59,797 nucleotides of DNA. It comes from Novosphingobium sp. GTDB lineage: Bacteria > Pseudomonadota > Alphaproteobacteria > Sphingomonadales > Sphingomonadaceae. The stretch covers positions 1 through 59,797 of the forward strand of contig NZ_JANXWG010000021.1 in the NCBI RefSeq assembly GCF_025351285.1, written 5' to 3'. Positions within the stretch are counted from its first letter, which is position 1, and each line of letters begins with the position of its first letter. Under the pieces are notes generated by a model. It searched no databases. It had not been told where the DNA came from and saw only the letters and a list, made by a program, of their open reading frames with translations. Shown piece by piece: positions 1 to 8,056 of the stretch. Position numbers and translations under genes: made by a program.

Positions 1-492
1 GTGCCCTTTCCCGCCGATCCAGCGGTGTTCGCCCGCGCCGCCGCCGTCGGGCGCGAAGTGCGCGCGCTCGAAGCGTTCCAGCGCGCACCAGCACCGGCGT
101 TCCGCACGCGTGAATTCTGCAAGCTCGTGGGCGAACCGGACGCCACCACCGCCGTTGCCGAGATCACCTATTCCGATGGCACGCTCTCCGCATGGCGGCA
201 TGGAAATGCCGCGGTGCCCGCCTTCACGGGCTTGCCGCTGGCGGTGTGGAATTTCTCCGTCAGTGGATACCGCGTGCTGCCGCGCTGGATCGACGGCCGC
301 AAGGGCTTGCCTGTCACGCTGGAACTGTTGCGCGAATTGCGCGATGTTGCCGCGCGTATCCACGAACTTATCCATTGGTTCGCGCAGGCCGATCTTGTCT
401 TGCAAGACACCCTTGCCCATACGGTCACCCGCGCCGGCCTTGGCTTTCCGGCCCCGGCGCACGACGATGAGGCGACAGACGGTGATGACTGA
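1..492 (+). CDS. Type ISP restriction-modification enzyme, C-terminal end (5' part outside window)
   Basis: The frame is open from the first base of the window, so the gene probably begins upstream and the GTG at base 1 is likely an internal codon. The segment VWNFSVSGYRVLPRW, followed by a leucine-rich helix with ELIHWFAQADLVLQDTL, matches the end of the specificity domain of single-chain type ISP restriction-modification enzymes as I know them. Those fuse helicase, methyltransferase and target-recognition parts in about 1000-1600 residues. Only about 163 residues are visible and none of the catalytic motifs, so activity cannot be judged. The next gene starts inside its last codons. Alternative: the C-terminus of another adenine methyltransferase with the same recognition domain. 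Confidence 0.6.
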   Translation: MPFPADPAVFARAAAVGREVRALEAFQRAPAPAFRTREFCKLVGEPDATTAVAEITYSDGTLSAWRHGNAAVPAFTGLPLAVWNFSVSGYRVLPRWIDGRKGLPVTLELLRELRDVAARIHELIHWFAQADLVLQDTLAHTVTRAGLGFPAPAHDDEATDGDD

Positions 493-775
493 CCAGTTCG
501 GAAACGGACAAGCGAGCCTGTTCGGCGAAGCGGAAGATCGGATTCCGCACCCGAAACCGGCAAGCTATGTCCCCGATCCCGATCGCATCCGGCAACGGCT
601 CCACGCCGTGCTCGACACCGCGCGCGCGGCCCCGGCCAAGCCATGGCCCGAAAAGGACCGCAGGATGTGGCAGACCATCTTCCCGAACATGTCGAAATGG
701 CTGCCTGACGACGAGCGCGACCAGCTCTGCTTCGAATTTGCCGCCGAGATCGAACGGTTGCAACTGGCAGCGTAA
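485..775 (+). CDS. Small conserved protein coupled to the type ISP gene
   Basis: A 96-residue protein starting at an ATG that overlaps the end of the upstream restriction-modification gene by 8 bp, which suggests translational coupling; an in-frame GTG lies directly before the ATG. It begins with a polar segment containing SLFGEA, followed by a helical domain (IFPNMSKWLPDDERDQLCFEF) of the kind found in small uncharacterised proteins of alphaproteobacteria. It has no signal peptide, membrane segment or recognisable catalytic motif. Its position suggests an accessory role for the restriction-modification system, but this is inference only. Confidence 0.65.
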   Translation: MTDQFGNGQASLFGEAEDRIPHPKPASYVPDPDRIRQRLHAVLDTARAAPAKPWPEKDRRMWQTIFPNMSKWLPDDERDQLCFEFAAEIERLQLAA

Positions 776-1100
776 TGTGCCCAACACTGGGCGCGCAAGG
801 GGTCGGTCCGTCCTGATCTTGTCAAAGGACAGCCATCGCATTTGGCTTTCGTTTTCAATTGAAAACGAAGAATTGCCCACCGCTGACCGCTGTCCCATCG
901 GAACGCCTTCGGCTCCCCGCAAGCGGGCGGGGGACAAGAAAGCGCTTTCCTACATGCGCGCAGTCTGCAAGGCCGACGATGTTCTTTGAAATCGGCACAA
1001 CATATTGATTCGAAAGGCAAACTTTCACACAAATTCCCAAACTCGCAATAGAGCACACGCGCGATGTTCGTGAGGTTGCAAATGAAACCGGTTGGGCGGG
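776..1100. other. 325-bp non-coding gap between convergent genes, with palindromes
   Basis: No convincing coding frame is present. The stretch is less GC-rich than its flanks and holds a perfect 22-bp palindrome (848-869), a perfect 12-bp palindrome GAAAGCGCTTTC (938-949) and small hairpins such as CCCGC-AA-GCGGG (916-927) and GAAAG-GCAAA-CTTTC (1012-1026). It separates restriction-modification genes from chromosomal metabolism genes, so it may be the boundary of a transferred island. No tRNA, integrase or direct repeat was seen. Confidence 0.5.
848..869. repeat. Perfect 22-bp AT-rich palindrome
   Basis: The sequence reads TTCGTTTTCAATTGAAAACG plus AA and is identical to its reverse complement over all 22 bases. 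As RNA it would form a 9-bp stem with an AATT loop, without a following U-tract. Between two convergent genes it could be a bidirectional transcription end. As DNA it could be a dimeric protein binding site. Confidence 0.6.
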
Positions 1101-2621
1101 TCAGCCGCCCAGTTTGGCCCACGCCAGCCCGGCGAATTCGCACAACAGCGGGCGGGTGTCGCGGGGGTCGATGATGTCTTCCACGCCGTAGAGTTCGGCG
1201 GTGCGGAAGGGGGAGCGGAGCTTGTTGAGGCGGTCGCGGATTGCGGCAAGGTGCGCGGCGGGGTCTTCGGCGGCTTCGAGTTCGGCCTTGTAGGCCACTT
1301 CGATCCCGCCCTCGATCGGCAGACTGCCCCAATCGCCGCTCGGCCAGGCGAAGCGGTACTGGAATTCGTCGGCATTGCTCATCGCGCTGCCGGCGATGCC
1401 ATAAGCCCGCCGCACGATGACCGAGGCAAGCGGCACGGTGGCGCGGTAGATCGCGTTCATGGCGTTCACGCCGTATCGGATCGTGCCGCTGGTTTCGGCG
1501 GCCAGGCCGATCATGAAGCCGGGGTTGTCGACCAGGTGGACGATCGGCAGGCGGAACTGGTCGGCCAGCTTGACGAAGCGCTCCACCTTCTCGGAGGTGC
1601 GCGCTTCCCATGATCCGCCCAGGAAGGTGGGATCGCTGGCGAGCAGGGCAACCGGCCAGCCATCGAACCGGGCGAATGCGGTGATCGCGGCGCGGCCCCA
1701 CTGGCGGCCCATCTCGAACACGCTGCCCTTGTCGGCCACGGCTTCGGCCACCTTGCGCATCGAATAGACCTGCTTGGGGTCGCGCGGGACGGCGGAGAGG
1801 AGGAAGGGCTCGCGACGGTCGGTGCGGTCGCGCAGGTTTTTGCGGGGCGCTGGCTGGCCGACGCGGGAGGGCAGGTAGGACAGGAAGCGGCGGGCGAACT
1901 GGAACGCCTCGACTTCGGACGCCACCTCCTCGTCGACCACGCCGTTGCGGGTGTGGATCGCGCTGCCGCCAAGGCTCTCCTTGTCGCTGGCTTCACCCAA
2001 TGCTTCGACCACCGCGGGACCGGCGGCGAACAGTTGGGAGAGGCCCTTGACCATGATGGAGTAATGGCTCGCCACCACCCGCGCCGCCCCCAGCCCCGCC
2101 GTCGGCCCGAGTGCCAAGGCGACGACGGGCACGGTGTCGAGGTTGCGGACCACGTCGGACCAGCCAGGCGTGGCGGGAACGTAAGTGGCGCCGATGTCCT
2201 CCAGCGTGCGGACCGACCCACCGCCGCCGGTGCCGTCGATCATGCGGATGAGCGGCAAACCCAGTGTGTGCGCCATCTTCTCGCACTGGGTGAACTTGCG
2301 GTGGATGGCGGCATCGGCGGCCCCGCCGCGCACGGTGAAATCGTCGGCCGAGGCGACCACCGCGCGGCCCTCGATATCGGCGCGGCCGAAGATCAGGTTG
2401 GAGGCGTTGAGGTCGGTAAGCTGGCCATCGGCATCGTAATGCCCCTTGCCGGCGATCTTGCCGATCTCGCGGAACGATCCGGGATCGACCAGCCCGGCAA
2501 TGCGCGCCCTGGCATCAAGCTTGCCCCGGCCGTGCTGGCGCGCGACTTTTTCGGCCCCGCCCATTTTTTCGGCCATAGCCTCGCGCCGGCGCAGTTCATC
2601 GATTTCGGCTTGCCAGGTCAT
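1101..2621 (-). CDS. Acyl-CoA carboxylase, carboxyltransferase (beta) subunit
   Basis: A 506-residue protein with the two-part carboxyltransferase fold of biotin-dependent acyl-CoA carboxylases (AccD5/PccB/MccB family). The N-terminal half contains GRGKLDARARIAGLVDPGSF and the glycine-rich MIDGTGGGGS region; the C-terminal half begins near YSMRKVAEAVADKG and contains HLVDNPGFMIGLAAE. It would transfer the carboxyl group from carboxybiotin to an acyl-CoA such as propionyl-, methylcrotonyl- or geranyl-CoA; the substrate cannot be read here. The length is normal. A purine-rich GGGAGAG lies upstream of the ATG. No biotin carboxylase/biotin carrier subunit is adjacent, which is unusual because they are normally neighbours. 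Confidence 0.9.
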   Translation of the reverse strand: MTWQAEIDELRRREAMAEKMGGAEKVARQHGRGKLDARARIAGLVDPGSFREIGKIAGKGHYDADGQLTDLNASNLIFGRADIEGRAVVASADDFTVRGGAADAAIHRKFTQCEKMAHTLGLPLIRMIDGTGGGGSVRTLEDIGATYVPATPGWSDVVRNLDTVPVVALALGPTAGLGAARVVASHYSIMVKGLSQLFAAGPAVVEALGEASDKESLGGSAIHTRNGVVDEEVASEVEAFQFARRFLSYLPSRVGQPAPRKNLRDRTDRREPFLLSAVPRDPKQVYSMRKVAEAVADKGSVFEMGRQWGRAAITAFARFDGWPVALLASDPTFLGGSWEARTSEKVERFVKLADQFRLPIVHLVDNPGFMIGLAAETSGTIRYGVNAMNAIYRATVPLASVIVRRAYGIAGSAMSNADEFQYRFAWPSGDWGSLPIEGGIEVAYKAELEAAEDPAAHLAAIRDRLNKLRSPFRTAELYGVEDIIDPRDTRPLLCEFAGLAWAKLGG

Positions 2622-2674
2622 CGGTCATGCTCTCCCAGCCCGATGTGGCACGTCCGGCGGCCTTGCGATAGGGA

Positions 2675-4651
2675 CTAGGCGCTACCCCCGATGGCAACGG
2701 TTTGCGAGCCTCTGCGCATCGCGTCCAGCGCATCGCCAATCGGCAGCGGGTGGCCGAAGTGATAGCCCTGCATCAGCCGGATGCCGAGCGCACGCGCGGT
2801 TTCGGCCTGGCCTGCGGTTTCGACGCCTTCGGCCACGCATTCGATGCCGAGCTGCCACGCCAGCGCCGCGATCGTGCCCGCAATCGCCCGCGCACCGGGA
2901 TCGCTGGCCAGCGCGCCGGTCAGCGCGCGGTCGATCTTCAGGCAGTCGAGCGGCAGCTTCTGGACGTGGCTGAGGCTCGACCAGCCCGCGCCGAAATCAT
3001 CGAGCGCGATCCGGAAACCGCGGTTGCGGAAGCGTTCGAGCTGGCGCGCGGCCAATGCCGGATCGGTCAGCAAGCCGCGTTCGGTCACTTCGAACACGAT
3101 CGCATCGTTGGGCGCACCGGCGGCTTGCGCGATGGCTTCGAGACGTTCGACCGCGCTGTCGCGCAGCACGTCGCGCGGGCACAAGTTGATCGCCAGGCTG
3201 CAATCGAATTCCCAGGCGCGGCATTCGCGCAGGGCCTTGGTCAGGACCTGGCTGGTCAGATCGTCGGTGCGTCCGGTCGCTTCGGCCAGCGGCATGAAGT
3301 GATCCGCCGAAAGCCAGATCTTGCCATCGGGCGACCAGCGCGCCAGCGCTTCGAAACGCACCACACGGCCCTGATCGGCATCGAACATCGGCTGGAACAG
3401 CAGGCGCAGCCGCGCGTCGAGATCGCATTCGTTGAAACTGCGCGTGGTGCGGCGTTTCTGCTGGAGCGCGATTTCGTCGTCGGCCTCGAACACCGCGACC
3501 GATCCGTCGCCCTTGGCCTTGGCCTTGTACAGCGCGGCATCGGCGCGTTCGACGCTTTCGCCCACCGACAGACCGTCGGTGCGGCGCAGGCCCACGCATG
3601 CCGATAGCCGCAAGACCGCGCCGCGATCGACGATCGGCTGGCGGACGCTGACCGACAAGGCGTCCATCGATGCAACCGCGGCGCTGCACTCGAGCGCGCC
3701 ATCGAGCACGGCCGCAAACTCGTCGCCGCCCAGCCGGCCATAGGCAAGCAAGTGATCGCACTCGGCAATCCGCCCGCTGACCGCCCGAAGCACCGCGTCA
3801 CCCGCAGCGTGGCCATAGGTGTCGTTGATCAGCTTGAAGCCGTCGAGGTCGATCAGCGCCAGCCACGGTTGCGGCGTCGATAAATCGGCCGAAAGCTGAT
3901 CGAGTTGGCGCAGGATTGCGCGGCGGTTGAGCGCACCGGTCAGCGGGTCGTACATCGCGTGCGTCAGGTTCTCATCGGCCAGCCGCGCGGCATGGGCCTC
4001 GCGCCGCGCCAGTTTGCGCCGTGAAATGTCGAGCTTAACGAAATCGCGGTGGTGGCCGAATGTCACGTGGATCACCAACGCGAACATCATCAGCTCGATC
4101 ATGCCCACATAAGGCGCATCGGTCTGCCCGCTGGTCATGAAGAACACGGCAGCGGGCAGGATCACCACCAGGCCCATACGCAGCGCAGTTTGCGGGGCGT
4201 GCGGCATGCCCAGGATCGCGGTCAGGCAGCCGATCGTCACCACCAGTTGCACCAGCGCGCGCTGGTGATCATCACCGTAACCGTAAAGCAGCAGCGCCCA
4301 CGACACCGATACCGCGCCCGCAACTGCGCCTGATCGAGCGATGAATCGCACGTCGCGCACCAGTTCGGCATCGCTGCGCGCGCGCACCCCCGATGGCAGC
4401 CAGCGCAGCAATCGCCAGGCGCCGAAACTGCATAGCAAAGTGGGTGCAACCACCGTCAGCCACGTCGGCGCGGTGCCATAGAACCGCGTTGCGAGCATGA
4501 TCATGCACAGCAGCAGCATTCCATAGATCACGGGGACGTTCACCGACAGATTTTCGGCGTAACGCCGCACCGATGCCTCGTTCCCTGTCGAAATGCGCGG
4601 CGTTGTCAGCGCGCGCCGCAGCGAACGCCGCAAACGCCTGACCCGGTCCAT
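2675..4651 (-). CDS. Membrane-bound GGDEF-EAL cyclic-di-GMP protein
   Basis: About 658 residues. The N-terminal ~200 residues hold roughly six hydrophobic helices (for example IYGMLLLCMIMLATRF), followed by a GGDEF domain (YGRLGGDEFAAVL near residue 310) and an EAL domain (RFEALARW near 435, DDFGAG, KIDR, AEGVET). Both catalytic signatures are intact, so it may make or degrade c-di-GMP, or both. The inhibitory I-site RxxD expected five residues before GGDEF is absent (DHLL instead). I chose the ATG at 4651 because GGGGAAAGGG precedes it; an in-frame ATG 12 codons upstream (4687) has no such site. No partner gene is adjacent. Confidence 0.88.
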   Translation of the reverse strand: MDRVRRLRRSLRRALTTPRISTGNEASVRRYAENLSVNVPVIYGMLLLCMIMLATRFYGTAPTWLTVVAPTLLCSFGAWRLLRWLPSGVRARSDAELVRDVRFIARSGAVAGAVSVSWALLLYGYGDDHQRALVQLVVTIGCLTAILGMPHAPQTALRMGLVVILPAAVFFMTSGQTDAPYVGMIELMMFALVIHVTFGHHRDFVKLDISRRKLARREAHAARLADENLTHAMYDPLTGALNRRAILRQLDQLSADLSTPQPWLALIDLDGFKLINDTYGHAAGDAVLRAVSGRIAECDHLLAYGRLGGDEFAAVLDGALECSAAVASMDALSVSVRQPIVDRGAVLRLSACVGLRRTDGLSVGESVERADAALYKAKAKGDGSVAVFEADDEIALQQKRRTTRSFNECDLDARLRLLFQPMFDADQGRVVRFEALARWSPDGKIWLSADHFMPLAEATGRTDDLTSQVLTKALRECRAWEFDCSLAINLCPRDVLRDSAVERLEAIAQAAGAPNDAIVFEVTERGLLTDPALAARQLERFRNRGFRIALDDFGAGWSSLSHVQKLPLDCLKIDRALTGALASDPGARAIAGTIAALAWQLGIECVAEGVETAGQAETARALGIRLMQGYHFGHPLPIGDALDAMRRGSQTVAIGGSA

Positions 4652-4808
4652 GCCCTTTCCCCGGCGCAACTGGTCATCCCGAAACATGCGGGAGGTCTAG
4701 CGGCGTGTCGTTAAGGAACAGTTCTCATGTGCCTGAAGCCGGCGGACAATCGAACTTCGCCCGGATACTTTGCGGCAGCGCGTGAAACAGGCAAATCAGC
4801 CGTAAAGA

Positions 4809-5645
4809 TCAGGTTGTAAGCGCAGCAACCAAGGCCTTGACCTTCTTCTGGCGCCACTGCGGCAGGGGTGCAACCAGCCAATAGCCGCGACGTGACGCCA
4901 CAGGCCCGCCCAACGCCATGACGCGGCCCTCTGCAATCGCCGCTTCAGCCAGCAGGACGGGAACACGCGCGCGGCCAAGGCCTGCGGCGGCGGCGCTGAC
5001 TGCGCTGCCGGCATCGGCAACACCCAGCATGGGTTCGACACCCTCCTCCTCACCCGGCGCAGGGTCTCCCGGCCAGGCTACCCAAGGCGCATGAGGCCAC
5101 GGCGCATCAAGCCCAGGGGGATCGGCTTCGGCGCCGGTCCCGCACACCACCTGCATTGCCGCCGGCCCGATCGCCACGCCTTCGAGATCGCCCGGCCCTT
5201 CAGCCCAGCGCAGCGCGAGATCGAGATTGGCCTCGGTGAATTCGATTTCGCCGTCGCCCGCCGCAAGCTGGAACCGGACGTGCGGATTGCCCGCGCGGAA
5301 TGCCGCAAGCCGGGGCGAGAGCCAGGCCGCGAACACATCGCGCGGGGCAGCAATGGTATAAACCTGGCTGGACTGTCCGGCCTGCATAGCCTGGACCGCT
5401 TCCTCGAACCGCAGGAACCCTTCGCGAATCGCATCGAGCCCGGCAGCAGCCTCATCGGTCAGTTCAAGCCCCTTGGGGGTACGGCGGAACAGCACCACGC
5501 CCAGCAGGTCCTCGAGCGCGCGGATCTGCTGGCCCACCGCCGCAGGCGTGACCGCAAGTTCATCGGCGGCGCGCGTGAACGACAAGTGCCGCGCCGCTGC
5601 ATCGAGCACGCGCAAGCCGTTGAGCGGCAGGTGGGTTCGCTTCAT
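4809..5645 (-). CDS. LysR-type regulator, GcvA-like
   Basis: A 278-residue LysR-family activator or repressor. The N-terminal winged helix-turn-helix is clear (LRVLDAAARHLSFTRAADEL, then VGQQIRALEDLLG and LFRRTPKGLELT), in the style of GcvA/AmpR. The rest is a periplasmic-binding-protein-like effector domain. LysR regulators usually act on an adjacent divergent gene, but here the upstream neighbour apaG is on the same strand and 66 bp away, so the target is not evident. Three 18-bp direct repeats lie between apaG and this gene, almost touching its start codon, and the ribosome-binding site is weak. Confidence 0.88.
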   Translation of the reverse strand: MKRTHLPLNGLRVLDAAARHLSFTRAADELAVTPAAVGQQIRALEDLLGVVLFRRTPKGLELTDEAAAGLDAIREGFLRFEEAVQAMQAGQSSQVYTIAAPRDVFAAWLSPRLAAFRAGNPHVRFQLAAGDGEIEFTEANLDLALRWAEGPGDLEGVAIGPAAMQVVCGTGAEADPPGLDAPWPHAPWVAWPGDPAPGEEEGVEPMLGVADAGSAVSAAAAGLGRARVPVLLAEAAIAEGRVMALGGPVASRRGYWLVAPLPQWRQKKVKALVAALTT

Positions 5646-5650
5646 GCCCC

Positions 5651-5705
5651 GTTACTTGCTAAAACTTGGGTACTTGCGAAAGCTTGGGTACTTGCGGAAA
5701 CTTGC
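5651..5705. repeat. Three tandem 18-bp repeats upstream of the lysR gene
   Basis: Copies lie at 5651-5669 (one extra base), 5670-5687 and 5688-5705. The two better copies read GTACTTGCGAAAGCTTGG and GTACTTGCGGAAACTTGC. They end about 6 bp before the LysR start codon, within its leader. They could be a repeated protein-binding site or an RNA element affecting translation; copy number may vary between strains. Confidence 0.7.
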
Positions 5706-5711
5706 GCCATG

Positions 5712-6221
5712 TCAGGCCCCGGTACGGCCACCGGACTGGCTCGGGTGCGATGGGCCATCCGCAGTTGCGGGCGCGGCGAGCGGGAAGAACGGGATCGCCA
5801 CTTCGAACAGCTCTGCCTCGCGCCCCGGCGCATTGCCCCGGTGCCCAAAGTCCCGACACATCGTGTAATGACCCTCCATCGAGCCATTGGGGGTGCCGAG
5901 CGGGCAACCCGAGACGTAATCGTGCGCGCCGCCGGGGGCGATCAGCGGCTGTTCGCCAACCACGCCATCGCCGTCGACATGGTTGACCATGCCGCGCCCG
6001 TCGGTAATCCGCCAATGCCGCGTCAACAGCTTGACCGGTTCGTTCGAGCGGTTCTCGATGCGGATATGGTACACCCAGAACCACTTGCCGGCTTCGACGC
6101 GCGATTGTTCGGGCAGGTAATTGACCGCGACGCGCACGGTGATTTCACCCGTTGTGGCCCCGCCGGATACGGAGTCGTCGGAAATCGGCGTGTTCGCGCG
6201 GTGCTGGAAGAAGGCGTCCAT
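5712..6221 (-). CDS. apaG: ApaG family protein (Co2+/Mg2+ efflux-associated)
   Basis: About 169 residues with the ApaG immunoglobulin-like domain: EITVRVAVNYLPEQS, WVYHIRIENRS, LLTRHWRITDGRG, GVVGEQPLI and YVSGCPLGTPNGSMEGHY. ApaG is linked to divalent-cation resistance and diadenosine tetraphosphate metabolism in enterobacteria, but its molecular role is not settled. It is longer than the usual ~125-130 residues because of an N-terminal ~25-residue lead and a C-terminal proline/glycine-rich tail (from about PATADGPSH). A start seven codons upstream (6242) is also possible. It diverges from recO across about 110 bp. Confidence 0.88.
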   Translation of the reverse strand: MDAFFQHRANTPISDDSVSGGATTGEITVRVAVNYLPEQSRVEAGKWFWVYHIRIENRSNEPVKLLTRHWRITDGRGMVNHVDGDGVVGEQPLIAPGGAHDYVSGCPLGTPNGSMEGHYTMCRDFGHRGNAPGREAELFEVAIPFFPLAAPATADGPSHPSQSGGRTGA

Positions 6222-6334
6222 AAAAGCGAAGTTACCCGACATCGCCGCGTGATTCCATCGGCATTTGCGAAACATCGGCAAGAGGCCCGCGGGACGGCTT
6301 GTCTCGCGGGGTCGCGGCCGCCACAGCACGCGGA

Positions 6335-6937
6335 ATGACCGTTCGCACCCAGGCCCTGCTGTGCTCCGCCCGCGCCCACGGTGAACATGGCGCGGTGGTG
6401 CGGTTGATGACCGAACGGCAGGGGCTGGTTGCAGGCTATGTCGCCGGCGCGCGCGGCCGGCAATTGCGCCCGGTGCTGATCCCCGGCAACGCGCTCGACG
6501 TCGAGATTCTGGACCGGGGGGATGGCCGCCTGCCGTCGATCCGCATCGAACTGGTGACCAGCCGAGGCCCGTGGCTGACCGAACCGCTGGCCAGCGCCGC
6601 CATTGCGTGGGGTTGCGCGCTGACCGCGGCCGCGCTGCCCGAAGGCCAACCCCACCCCGCGCTGTATAACGCGCTGGCGGCGCTGCTCGACGCGGTGTGC
6701 CATGCGCCATCGGCGCGCGGCTGGGCGCGCGCGCTGGCAGGATACGAGGCGCTGCTGCTGCACGAAGCCGGCTACGGCCAGGCCATGATGCCTCCGACGG
6801 ACGAGCCCTGGCCCGACTTGCTCGCGCGGCTGGATCGCACAGGCAAAGCGATTGCCGAGCACCTGCTTGCCGATCGAACCCGCGATGCTATGGCGACGCG
6901 CGCAATCCTGCTCGATCGACTGGGCCGGATCGCCTGA
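6335..6937 (+). CDS. recO: DNA repair protein RecO
   Basis: A 200-residue protein with the RecO N-terminal OB-fold pattern ([32 protein letters not shown]) and the helical C-terminal part ([12 protein letters not shown]). RecO helps load RecA on single-stranded DNA in the RecFOR recombination pathway and acts in the cytoplasm. The start ATG gives the family-typical MTVRTQAL beginning; a TTG 12 codons upstream is less likely. No four-cysteine zinc motif of the longer RecO forms is seen. The next gene, leuB, begins 13 bp after the stop, so the two are probably co-transcribed. Confidence 0.9.
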   Translation: MTVRTQALLCSARAHGEHGAVVRLMTERQGLVAGYVAGARGRQLRPVLIPGNALDVEILDRGDGRLPSIRIELVTSRGPWLTEPLASAAIAWGCALTAAALPEGQPHPALYNALAALLDAVCHAPSARGWARALAGYEALLLHEAGYGQAMMPPTDEPWPDLLARLDRTGKAIAEHLLADRTRDAMATRAILLDRLGRIA

Positions 6938-6950
6938 GACGGGAAAAAGC

Positions 6951-8009
6951 ATGAAAATCGCAGTAATGCCCGGTGACGGGATCGGCCCCGAAGTGACCCG
7001 CGAAGCGATGCGGGCAATCGAGGCGCTCACCCTTCCGAACTTTTCGATGACCGAAGCACTGGTCGGCGGCGTGGCGTACAAGGCTACCGGCCACCCGCTG
7101 CCGCCCGAAACGCTGGAGATTGCGCGCGATGCCGATGCCATCCTGTTCGGCGCGGTCGGCGATCCGACGTGCGACGCGCTCGAACGGCACTTGCGGCCAG
7201 AACAGGCGATCCTGGGGCTCCGCAAGGAACTGACGCTGTTCGCCAACTTGCGCCCGGCCAGGATGTTCGCCGGCATGGAAGACGCATCGGCGCTGCGCCC
7301 CGAAGTGGCGCGCGCGATCGACCTGCTGATCGTGCGAGAATTGAACGGCGATGTCTATTTCGGCGCCAAGGGCCACCGCAAGACCGAGGACGGCCGCCGC
7401 GAAGGTTGGGACATGATGTCCTATGCCGAGGACGAGGTGCGCCGCATCGCGCATGTGGGATTCCGCGCGGCGCAAGGCCGGCGCGGCAAGCTGTGCTCGG
7501 TCGACAAGGCCAACGTGCTCGAAACCTCGCAATTGTGGCGCGACGTGGTGATCGAGGTGGCGGCCGAATACTCCGACGTGGCGCTCGAACATATGTATGT
7601 CGACAACGCGGCGATGCAACTGGTGCGCAACCCCGGTGCATTCGACGTGGTGCTGACCGGCAACCTGTTCGGCGATATCCTGTCGGACCAGGCGAGCATG
7701 TGCGTGGGTTCGATCGGCCTGCTCGCTTCGGCTTCGCTCGGCGAACGCCAGACCGCGCACGGCACCTTCGGGCTGTTCGAACCGATCCACGGCAGCGCGC
7801 CCGACATCGCCGGCCAAGGCAAGGCCAACCCGATGGCGACGATCCTTTCGGCGGCGATGCTGCTGCGCCATTCGCTCGGGCTCGAGGCCCAAGCCGTGCG
7901 GATCGAAGCCGCCGTGGCCAAGGCCTTGGCCGACGGGGTGCGCGGCGGGGACCTTGGCGGGACAGCGGGCACGCAGGAAATCGGTGACGCGGTGCTCGCA
8001 AGGCTGTAA
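6951..8009 (+). CDS. leuB: 3-isopropylmalate dehydrogenase
   Basis: A 352-residue NAD-dependent dehydrogenase of the isopropylmalate/isocitrate family. The start [15 protein letters not shown] is characteristic, as are [13 protein letters not shown] (active-site tyrosine), [13 protein letters not shown] and the metal-binding [12 protein letters not shown]. It oxidises 3-isopropylmalate to 2-oxoisocaproate, the third step of leucine synthesis. A purine-rich GGGAAAAAG lies immediately before the ATG. The other leucine genes are not in the window; the partnership with recO on one side and a polyprenol glycosyltransferase on the other is not functional in any obvious way. Confidence 0.95.
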   Translation: MKIAVMPGDGIGPEVTREAMRAIEALTLPNFSMTEALVGGVAYKATGHPLPPETLEIARDADAILFGAVGDPTCDALERHLRPEQAILGLRKELTLFANLRPARMFAGMEDASALRPEVARAIDLLIVRELNGDVYFGAKGHRKTEDGRREGWDMMSYAEDEVRRIAHVGFRAAQGRRGKLCSVDKANVLETSQLWRDVVIEVAAEYSDVALEHMYVDNAAMQLVRNPGAFDVVLTGNLFGDILSDQASMCVGSIGLLASASLGERQTAHGTFGLFEPIHGSAPDIAGQGKANPMATILSAAMLLRHSLGLEAQAVRIEAAVAKALADGVRGGDLGGTAGTQEIGDAVLARL

Positions 8010-8056
8010 GCGCCCGCGCGTTCCCTTCCGCTTTCGTCAGCAAAGAACCATCCTCC

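Noticed and set aside
776..1100. Possible tRNA or small RNA gene in the 325-bp gap
   Set aside because: Hairpins exist but no cloverleaf with a T-loop GTTCRANNC box, and no clear promoter/terminator pair.
6299..6334. TTG-initiated extension of recO
   Set aside because: It overlaps nothing functional, has no ribosome-binding site, and homologous RecO proteins start at the MTVRTQ-like position.
5091..6338. Long plus-strand frame (415 codons) opposite lysR and apaG
   Set aside because: It is the antisense of two well supported genes; its residues are arginine/glycine-rich and without family resemblance.
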